64,000 nt of DNA. Source: Symbiodinium natans (lineage: Eukaryota > Sar > Dinophyceae > Suessiales > Symbiodiniaceae). The translations under genes and the position numbers were made by a program. Under the pieces are notes generated by a model. It saw nothing but the letters and a program-made list of their open reading frames with translations, was not told where the DNA came from and searched no databases. The DNA is taken from positions 470,001 to 534,000 of the forward strand of contig CAJNDS010000003.1 in assembly GCA_905221605.1 (NCBI GenBank). The letters are read 5' to 3'. Positions 11,401 to 21,361 of the stretch are shown here, piece by piece. The stretch's first letter is position 1, and each line of letters begins with the position of its first letter.

Positions 11401-14400
11401 ACAAAAACAAGCAGAGAGCAAAAAAACACCAAAATCAAGTTTGACATGTTGGGTGTAGTAACTTTTAAGGTTTAGGATGGTTGCCCTGACCCCAAAAAGG
11501 AGAACACCTTTAAAAACATAGGCAAAACCATACAAAAACAAGCAGAGAGCAACAGAAACACCAAAATCAAGTTTGACATGTCGGGTGTAGTGACTTTTAA
11601 GGTTTAGGATGGTTGCCCTGACCCCACAAAAGGAAAACACCTTCAAAATATAGGCAAAACCCATACAAAAACAAGCAGAGAGCAAAAAAACACCAAAATC
11701 AAGTTTGACATGTTGGGTGTAGTAACTTTTAAGGTTTAGGATGGTTGCCCTGACCCCAAAAAGGAAAACACCTTTAAAACATAGGCAAAACCATACAAAA
11801 ACAAGCAGAGAGCAACCGAAACACCAAAATCAAGTTTGACATGTCGGGTGTAGTGACTTTTAAGGTTTAGGATGGTTGCCCTGACCCCACAAAAGGAAAA
11901 CACCTTCAAAATATAGGCAAAACCCATACAAAAACAAGCAGAAAGCGAAAACAACACCAAAAGCAAGTTTGACATGTCGTGAATAATCCTGTTGCTGACA
12001 GGATGGCCTCCAAATCGGAGCGAATAGAATCTTCAGCTGTATGTCCGAGGGTTGCCTCCCGGATGCCAAAATCGACGGGCAACATCAGCGTGATTCAGCG
12101 TGGCATACACATTTGACAAAGATTGCACAAGTACTGCAAAGGCCTACACGGGCAGGCATTCGAGCAGATCTGTTGTGAGGGAACGGACTGGGGCCGGGGC
12201 GTGTGCACATTTTTCGCAGAGGTCGAAGCCGCTGTTGCTGCATCGAAATGTGACGGTAAAGACCTTCAGCCAACTGGACTGGCAAGCGATGGGGGCAGAT
12301 GGTACTCAATGGTAGCGATGTGTCACGAAGAAAGCGAAAACAACACCAAAATCAAGTTTGACATGTTGGGTGTAGTAACTTTTAAGGTTTAGGATGGCTG
12401 CCCTGACCCCAAAAAGGAAAACACCTTTAAAAACATAGGCAAAACCATACAAAAACAAGCAGAGAGCAACAGAAACACCAAAATCAAGTTTGACATGTCG
12501 GGCGTAGTGACTTTTAAGGTTTAGGATGGTTGCCCTGACCCCAAAAAAGGAAAACACCTTCAAAATATAGGCAAAACCCATACAAAAACAAGCAGATAGC
12601 GAAAACAACACCAAAATCAAGTTTGACATGTCGTGAATAATCCTGTTGCTGACAGGATGGCCTCCAAATCGGAGCGAATAGAATCTTCAGCTGTATGTCC
12701 GAGGGTTGCCTCCCGGATGCCAAAATCGACGGGCAACATCAGCGTGATTCAGCGTGGCATACACATTTGACAAAGATTGCACAAGTACTGCAAAGGCCTA
12801 CACGGGCAGGCATTCGAGCAGATCTGTTGTGAGGGAACGGACTGGGGCCGGGGCGTGTGCACATTTTTCGCAGAGGTCGAAGCCGCTGTTGCTGCATCGA
12901 AATGTGACGGTAAAGACCTTCAGCCAACTGGACTGGCAAGCGATGGGGGCAGATGGTACTCAATGGTAGCGATGTGTCACGATGATGCATCTAGAAACCA
13001 AATGTCATGGCAGAAGCCCGGACGGCTTGCGGGACTTGGCAAAGACTCTTCCCATTGCAACTGGCCTGCGAACATGATCTGCCAAGCGCATCTTTGAAAG
13101 TCGTGGCATGAGAACAGAAACAGCACCATGGTGTCCGCATCTCTCCAAGTGCGCGACCACTGCGGCATCCACCGGTGAAATCGCGACCGCCGCGCACCCA
13201 ACCGCTGGAAGCTTCTTGGGCAGCTGTCGTGTGGTTTCGGATAAGAACAACAACGTGCACTGTAAGCAAGAGCCAAAGAGAAACAAGCAACCACATTCGA
13301 TCAACATCTGGGCGATCAGCATGTTTGGTTGGCTGAGGTCAAGCCTTCAAGGTTCAAGGAGATCGTTACACATGGCACGTTCCGTGACCACATGCATAGG
13401 CGTGCTTGCATTCTGTAGAACGCACAACTTGACGCTGCTGGCCATCTGCCAACTGGCGATAGCTAACGCAGACACAGCAAAAACATATCTCAAGCAGGGT
13501 GGCTTGGACTTAGCTTCGCTAAACCGTTCACAGCTCAGGTCTCTTGACGCTCTTCACCAACAGCATTGTCGCGTGGACGTTGCGCTTCTTGACGTGGTCC
13601 GGCATCTGCGTTTTGCCGTCTGCGCAGTAGCCAGATCAGTGAGTCGTCGTCCAAATCGCCTGCTTTTCGCAGGAGGCGGCGGCGCTTTCTGACCTAAAGG
13701 AAAACTGCTTCGCACACTGTCACACTGCATCAGAGCAGGCTACGCAAAAAGAAGTGCTCTTCTTGAGGATAGCAGCTTCGTTCTTGAGGGCTTTGCTGGC
13801 GCGCTTCAGTTCGTCCTGGCAAAAAAGGCACGTGTATGGGCAGCGTGCGCGCATAGGACAGAAAAGTCTCTTGGCACCTTCAGCTCTTGCCGCTGCCTTT
13901 TGAGATCTCGTACAACATCGCCAGCAGCAGCTTCGGCACTCATGGCTGCAGCAACTACCGTGGCGCATGCACACGTCTCTCTTTCCACCCACTTGAGGAC
14001 ACACGAAGCAAAGCACGCGTTCCCGCTCAGAAACATTGCACACGCTGGGCCCTACTTCCAGCACCAAGAACGCATGGTCCTTTCCACCATGTTGCACCTT
14101 CCCCAAGCAGTATCACACATCCCGCTTGTCGGACGTTGGAGCTTCAAGCATTGAGCGCTTCCGGTCCCACGGCGAGCTTTACTCTTTAAACAAAAGGTCA
14201 TACGCATAGCCCATGGCGCGATTTCGCGGCCATATGCATTGGCTTGCTTCTTTCGAAGGTGGAGAACGACCCGCTGCTTGAGGGTCTATTTCAAAAGCTT
14301 GCAGCTTCTTGGACAGACAAGGCAGAGCTTCGCCCAGACACCCTGTCAAACTAAAGGATTTGCGCCACGATCTGCGGGACCAAAAGTCTTCCCGCGCTCT

Positions 14401-15112
14401 CATGAGCAAACGTACCCAGTCCAACTTGCTGACTTGTCCGTCACCAAGCTGTCGTAAGATTTGGTACTCCGTTCGGAGCCACCACTTGAAAGAGAAGAAG
14501 CCGCGCACGTCGAGCGGCTGCAGCAGGAATGTTGCGCCGGCCGGCACGAAATTCAATTTGATGTCAACCTCGCACGCCCGTAGAAAGACTTCTTTGGAAA
14601 GGTGGCATGGAGCCACATCGAGGGTGAGAACCGGTTCCAGCAACCATCTCCAACCGTCCAACGCTAGCGAAATCAGGTCCAGCATTGCCAAAAGCAGTGA
14701 TGTGGAGTTCCATGAGGAGACTGTTCGCCAGACATGTGTCCCCGGGCGGCATTCTGCGGCCACTGTCTGCATCAAGCCCAGTGTAAACACGGACTTATTC
14801 CCGATGACGAAATGTGGCAAGCTCTGCTGAAGCTCGTCGTTGTCTGATATCACTGCCACATAGCTCACAAATGTCCGCAAGTCACCCTTGCGAACCGGCA
14901 GACGTGGGCCCTCCACGTCTGCTCCCCAGTGGCGGCGTTGGACCACCAAGCCACAAAGAGGGTGCGGCGTCAGAGCTACAGATGTCTCATCAAGGTTGAG
15001 ATGCAAAAGACGTCGGGGTGCACTTGCATGTCGAAGGAAGCTGAGCGATTGGAAGAACACCGCCACCTCTGCCCGGACACAAATTCAGATTTGGGCCCCC
15101 CATTTTTTGGGC
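7609..15112. repeat. 7.5-kb tandem unit, copy 2
   Basis: Complete second copy, length 7504 bp. It carries the same inventory as copy 1 at +7501 to +7504: doubtful ORFs at 13108-13692 (+) and 13720-14106 (-), the 131-bp array at about 11226-12638, and the DDE half of the next transposase at 14179-15066. Together with copy 1 it preserves the uninterrupted version of the site where the copia element entered copy 3. Confidence 0.9.
11226..12638. repeat. 131-133-bp tandem array, unit copy 2
   Basis: Same array as at 3722-5134, shifted by 7504 bp, with the same alternation of monomer types and the same interruption. Confidence 0.9.
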
Positions 15113-15909
15113 CAGAAAGCGGTCCCGTTTTTGGTACTGGGCCGATTTGCAACTCCAAATATGATGCTTGCTTGTGACCCCAAAAAAGGCTCCTCAATCT
15201 ATGCAAAAAGTCTTAACTTCAGAAGAAAATGCACCCAAGCCTTCTGGGGCAAGCGCGCAGGCTCCACAGCCACACGCACTGGCACGGTTCCTCTACTCAC
15301 ATCCCAACGTTTACACCATCGCTGCAACCACTTCCGGCCGCCACGGTTTGTGGCAGCCCGGCAGCCAGCATGATCACCCAATCTTCGTCGAAACTCGAAG
15401 AGGGCCGCCTCCGAGGTCGGAGCCGAGTGACAACGAAAGTTCTGCTGCCGAACCCAGCGAAAAAGGTTGGCCTCTGCCAAGAAAACGTGAGCTTCTCGAG
15501 AAGCATGTTTTTGGGCCGCCGTCTGCGGATCTGTACAGGCATGAACATCAGAAGCCGCAGCTTCCCGGTAAAGATTCTGGACAAACGTAATGCTTGGCAG
15601 CGTGTCGTCAGACGCTGCACGCCTCTGTAGTTGTCGGGCGTGCTGCATGGCCACTATTGCATTGTGACCGCTGAGAACATAGGTACACAAGACCTGATGC
15701 CGCTGCTTTGGGGAAAGTCCGCACGGCCAACTCACTCTGTGGGCTTTTCGGGCTGCCCTGACAAGCGGCCGCTGTCCTTCTCGCAAGCGCTGTTGCAGCT
15801 CGCGGCAGGTCCGCTTCAGAGAACACAAGCGACAGGTAGCTGCTTGGCAACGGCACTCCATGGTACAGAGCACTTCAGCACCGCAAAGCACTTCCTTTTG
15901 GAGGCTCAT
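14179..15909 (-). CDS. Pogo/Tigger-like DDE transposase, second intact copy
   Basis: Duplicate of the gene at 6675-8405, spanning the junction of units 2 and 3. The DDE exon is 15066-14179 and the helix-turn-helix exon runs from 15909 to about 15235, with the same predicted 168-bp intron between them. Both encoded halves are identical to the first copy as far as I can read. Two intact, near-identical copies suggest duplication as part of the 7.5-kb unit rather than separate transposition events. Confidence 0.75.
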
Positions 15910-18728
15910 GCGCAGGCAAACTGCGGAAGTGCGAAAACGTCAGACGAGGCTTGGAGATGTAACTCTTGCAAGATTTCGTCGACAGTCTGCCTGCACCACT
16001 ACCAACTACGTCGCTGACTCCTGACGCTAAGAACTTGGCCAGACATGCACACGACAAGCTGTGACGAACGACAGTCAAATACGGTCGATTCAATCTCGGC
16101 AAGGGCAACACAATGGCCCTCTATCCTTACGTCATGGTCGATGTGCGAACCAACAACGACTTGGCAATACAGCAGCGGTAACCCGCAACATACTTGGAAA
16201 TACCTGGCTTTCCTGCACCCCAAACTGGGGCCGCTGGTAAGGCACCGTGGAACAACAACAGTTGAGATCTGGCCAACCACCATCTTGCCGCCGGCCTTAA
16301 GATGACAGAGTCCCCCTCCAGAGACCTCCCTTACCAGTTTGGGCAAGTGCCCACCCTTCAACAGCGGAAATCTGGCCAAACGCCGTCTTGCAGCGACTTG
16401 GCACGACCTTCTGCGTCGGTGCAAAAGGAACGTCAAAGTAACCTGGACCTGACTTGGAGCTGGAACACCCCCAGGGTAACCCGCACATGAGCGTCCCGAC
16501 GCCGAGCGGACAGCCTGTGCGCCGGTGAAAGCTTCCCAAGGCGCAGCATCATCGGCAAAAAAAGGGGGAGGGGTGCACGAGCAAGATGAACACCGTCCTG
16601 AGCCACGGCGGATAGGAGCAAAAAAAGGGGAGAGGGGTTTGAGCAATGGTGAGCATCAGCAAACAAAAAGGAGGGGCGTCAGGTACTTGCAGGCAAAGCC
16701 GCTTCCCCTAGCCCCTTGAGCCCTAAAGTCTTCTTCTGGTGTCTTCTTCTGGGGGACAACCGGGCAGTGGAAAGATGAACACTCTTGCACGCAACAGGCT
16801 GTCTGTGACACTGTGCTAGGTGTGCCAGAAGCGGCGTGAAGCCAACTGGACGCGTAAAAGCCAGACAGCTATCGAGCTTGCAACATGCCTTTTTCGAGAC
16901 GATGGTGCTCAAGCCTGTGCACGTTTGAACGCAACAGCTGGCATCTGTCAGAAGCATGGAAGCTGCCCGCGTACTGTCAACCACAAACCACTGGAACATG
17001 TGTACAATTGGCATGCGCCTTCACAGCAATCTGATGTACTCAGGCTTATGGAAGACATAGCTGACAGCTTCGGAAGAAAGGATGCAGGACATGTGAACGA
17101 TGCACAGGACGGAGAGCAACAAGTCTGGAAATCCAAGGTTGTCGCCTGCCTGTTGCCTGGATTTGGCGTGCACCCGATGGCAAGCAGCAGTTTTCCTGTC
17201 GCACATCAGTTGAGCCCGACTTGGCTGGGCATGACAAGCCAGAGCATGCGGGCATTCGCAGGCCTCAGCACACGCGCGGCCGCGGCCCGCCCTCCCGCCC
17301 AAGCCCCCTCCCACCGCCCTACATGCTTGAAAAAAAGCGGGCGCGGTTCAAAGCAAGCTCAATAATCAGAAAACATGTCAAAAATCATGCAACTCCAAAC
17401 AAGCGAAAAACACAACAAAACACTGCAACTGTTGGTGATATCTAGGTAGTTTGACATGCCCGAGCCGTTCAGAACGAAGGACAACACTTCCAAAACATTG
17501 TTGCATGTGGAAAAAGCCTTTGTCTGCTCCAACTTGAAAGGAAAAACAGTTATTTGTATTTTTCAATCGGTTCTTGAGCCAGAGCTGCCTCCTGGCGTCC
17601 ATTTCTGCCCCCAAAAGCGGCTTGCCCAAAGATGGTTGCCGAGTCTTCCCCTATCATTGGCTCACTGTCCAAGCCTGCGAAACGCTGCGCAGGAACGTGA
17701 CAGGACCCAATGTCTACCTTCTCTCATTGCAGAAACCATTACCGCAGGACCGCACAGGACAAGCCACGTACGAGAACTGCAAGATGACACGCGTGGTCCT
17801 GCAAAACCGTTGTGGGACAATAGAATTATTAGTCCAAAAAACGGATTTGCAGGACCACGGGTTTTCGAGGCCTGCTTTCCCGGAACGTTTCGCGGGGCCG
17901 CGTGCCCAGAGCAAGCTTCTAGTGGTCTCCAGGTCTTTGGCCACGAGGTGGTAGGAGACGAAGGAACGTCCACAATGGGACTGGCTGCCCCGGAACTCCA
18001 AGGGAACATCCCTGGGCTGGGTTGTTCGTGGGGTGTGAGCAAAATGAGCACCAGGGATGCAGCATGAGCATGACAAAGGGGGGCGTTTGAGCAAAACGAG
18101 CACCAGGGATATGAGCATGACAAAGGGGGGGGGGGCGTCTGAGCAAAACGAACAACATGTATTTCATGTACCTGTTTCTGTACACGTCACGTGCAGAGAC
18201 GCGCAAAGCACAAGCATTGCGGCGCCATTATGCAGTGGTTTTGCCTCAACCCAAGAACTTGGCCGAAGCATGCCCATGTTTGTCTCACATCCTTGAGCGG
18301 CACTTCGCACGTGTGAGGAACATGGAGAAAGGAGAGATTGTGTGAGAGCGATAGAAAATGCGCCCTGTCCGAACTGCCAGCATGCGTCCCCCCCCGTAGC
18401 TATGCTTCTGCTCACCGTCTACACGTCCTTACCTTCAAAAACTTAGGCCCAAGTATGCACATGTTTGTCTCACATCCGTCAGCGGCACTTCACAAACATT
18501 GACAAACGAGAGCTTGTGTGAAAGAGAAAGGGAGAGCTAGACAGAATGCGCCCTCTCCGACGTGGCCAAAATGCCCTTACCGTCGCTATGCTTCTGCTCA
18601 CCGTCTCCACGTCCTTACCTTCAAAAACTTAGGCGCATGCCCAAGCATGTCCATGTTTATCCCACATCCTTGAGCGGCACTTAAGCGCGCGAGATTGTGT
18701 GAGAAAACGAGAGCGTGAGAGAGTGTGA

Positions 18729-20135
18729 AAGAAACTGTGCCCTGCTCTGTAGGACCAAAAAGCGAAAACACCCTCCAAAATATAATCAAAACCATACAAA
18801 AACAATCAAGTTTGACATGTCGGGCGTAGTGACTTTTAGGGTTTAGGATGGTTGCCCTGACCCCACAAAAGGAAAACACCTTCAAAATATAGGCAAAACC
18901 CATACAAAAACAAGCAGAGAGCAAAAAAACACCAAAATCAAGTTTGACATGTTGGGTGTAGTAACTTTTAAGGTTTAGGATGGTTGCCCTGACCCCAAAA
19001 AGGAGAACACCTTTAAAAACATAGGCAAAACCATACAAAAACAAGCAGAGAGCAACAGAAACACCAAAATCAAGTTTGACATGTCGGGTGTAGTGACTTT
19101 TAAGGTTTAGGATGGTTGCCCTGACCCCACAAAAGGAAAACACCTTCAAAATATAGGCAAAACCCATACAAAAACAAGCAGAGAGCAAAAAAACACCAAA
19201 ATCAAGTTTGACATGTTGGGTGTAGTAACTTTTAAGGTTTAGGATGGTTGCCCTGACCCCAAAAAGGAAAACACCTTTAAAACATAGGCAAAACCATACA
19301 AAAACAAGCAGAGAGCAACCGAAACACCAAAATCAAGTTTGACATGTCGGGTGTAGTGACTTTTAAGGTTTAGGATGGTTGCCCTGACCCCACAAAAGAA
19401 AACACCTTCAAAATATAGGCAAAACCCATACAAAAACAAGCAGAAAGCGAAAACAACACCAAAAGCAAGTTTGACATGTCGTGAATAATCCTGTTGCTGA
19501 CAGGATGGCCTCCAAATCGGAGCGAATAGAATCTTCAGCTGTATGTCCGAGGGTTGCCTCCCAGATGCCAAAATCGACGCATCAGCGTGATTCAGCGTGG
19601 CATACACATTTGACAAAGATTGCACAAGTACTGCAAAGGCCTACACGGGCAGGCATTCGAGCAGATCTGTTGTGAGGGAACGGACTGAGGCCGGGACGTG
19701 TGCACATTTTTCGCAGAGGTCGAAGCCGCTGTTGCTGCATCGAAATGTGACGGTAAAGACCTTCAGGCAACTGGACTGGCAAGCGATGGGGGCAGATGGT
19801 ACTTAATGGTAGCGATGTGTCACGAAGAAAGGCGAAAACAACACCAAAATCAAGTTTGACATGTTGGGTGTAGTAACTTTTTAAGGTTTAGGATGGCTGC
19901 CCTAACTCCAAAAAGGAAAACACCTTTAAAAACATAGGCAAAACCATACAAAAACAAGCAGAGAGCAACAGAAACACCAAAATCAAGTTTGACATGTCGG
20001 GCGTAATGACTTTTAAGGTTTAGGATGGTTGCCCTGACCCCAAAAAAGGAAAACACCTTTAAAATAGAGGCAAAACCCATACAAAAATAAGCAGATAGCG
20101 AAAACAACACCAAAATCAAGTTTGACATGTCGTGA
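18729..20135. repeat. 131-133-bp tandem array, unit copy 3
   Basis: Same array as in the other units but with extra changes in its right half, for example an additional T near 19880, CTAACTCC near 19903 and GTAATGAC near 20004. These are absent from copies 1 and 2. Confidence 0.9.
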
Positions 20136-20936
20136 ATAATCCTGTTGCTGACAGGATGGCCTCCAAATCGGAGCGAATAGAATCTTCAGCTGTATGTCCG
20201 AGGGTTGCCTCCCGGATGCCAAAATCGACGCATCAGCGTGATTCAGCGTGGCATACACATTTGACAAAGATTGCACAAGTACTGCAAAGGCCCACACGGG
20301 CAGGCATTCGAGCAGATCTGTTGAGAGGGAACGGACTGGGGCCGGGGCGTGTGCACATTTTTCGCAGAGGTCGAAGCCGCTGTTGCTGCATCGAAATGTG
20401 ACGGTCAAGACCTTCAGCCAACTGGACTGGCAAGCGATGGGGGCAGATGGTACTTAATGGTAGCGATGTGTCACGATGATGCATCTAGAAACCAAATGTT
20501 ATGGCAGAAGCCCGGACGGCTTGCGGGACTTGGCAAAGACTCTTCCCATTGCAACTGGCCTGCGAACATGATCTGCCAAGCGCATCTTTGAAAGTCGTGG
20601 CATGAGAACAGAAACAGCACCATGGTGTCCGCATCTCTCCAAGTGCGCGACCACTGCGGCATCCACCGGTGAAATCGCGACCGCCGCGCACCCAACCGCT
20701 GGAAGCTTCTTGGGCAGCTGTCGTGTGGTTTCGGATAAGAACAACAACGTGCACTGTAAGCAAGAGCCAAAGAGAAACAAGCAACCACATTCGATCAACA
20801 TCTGGGCGATCAGCATGTTTGGTTGGCTGAGGTCAAGCCTTCAAGGTTCAAGGAGATCGTTACACATGGCACGTTTTGTGACCACATGCATAGGCGTGCT
20901 TGCATTCTGTAGAACGCACAACTTGACGCTGCTGGC

Positions 20937-20940
20937 CATC
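20937..20940. other. Target-site duplication CATC of the copia element
   Basis: CATC precedes the 5' LTR (20937-20940) and follows the 3' LTR (30367-30370). The uninterrupted site in unit copies 1 and 2 has a single CATC between GCTGGC and TGCCAACTGG, so the insertion can be read precisely. Four bases is one fewer than is usual for Ty1/copia. Confidence 0.85.
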
Positions 20941-21318
20941 TGTGAAAGTTCCTGTCTAAGGACATGTTAACTTTGTTGTCCTGCATGCTGGCTCAGAGTT
21001 GTGTGTGTGTAGTTGTAGGAACTCCGTAGTTGTGCCTTGGAGGCTCGACGGGAGTGCTGCTTTAAGTGGGAAAGCCTTTTGAAGTGCTTAAGTTGTAGGG
21101 ATGTGTCTGGAAGCTGTAGAAGTGACTGTGCACGTTTTTGCTTGCTTTAGGTGTAGTTGGGCAGGTCCCGAGAACTCCCACTGACGTTTGAGTTTGTTTT
21201 GTGGCTGTGGAGAACACGTGGCAGAGTAAAGAGTTTCACTGACGAAGCCTCCGGCTTATGACTTTGGCTCAAGTCGTGAGAAAAAGAGGGTTCAGCGCGC
21301 TGCTGCTGTGTTTTCACA
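20941..21318 (+). repeat. 5' LTR, 378 bp
   Basis: Starts TGTGAAAG and ends TTTTCACA (7-8-bp inverted ends). It matches the 3' LTR except for A/G in the AAGTGCTTAAG word, C/T in GTTGGGCAGG, a 2-base TG deletion and lack of a 19-base segment near 21225. At 21263-21273 it contains TTTGGCTCAAG, identical to the 3' end of the dinoflagellate spliced leader. Confidence 0.97.
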
Positions 21319-21330
21319 TGGTAGCGGAGC
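21319..21330 (+). promoter_or_regulatory. Primer-binding site
   Basis: TGGTAGCGGAGC lies directly after the 5' LTR. It begins with TGG, complementary to the CCA end of a tRNA, and resembles initiator-Met-tRNA binding sites used by many copia elements (TGGTA...). The exact tRNA cannot be confirmed here. Confidence 0.75.
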
Positions 21331-21361
21331 GTGTGTAGCACGCTCGTAGAAACTAGAAGCC

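Larger units (their letters stand above)
15113..20940. repeat. 7.5-kb tandem unit, copy 3, left part
   Basis: The third copy follows copy 2 at an offset of 7503-7504 and is interrupted at 20940 by the copia retrotransposon. It is nearly identical to copies 1 and 2 up to about 19380, then shows more substitutions and small deletions (for example a 5-base loss near 19578 that recurs near 20230). The remainder of the copy resumes at 30367. Confidence 0.9.
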
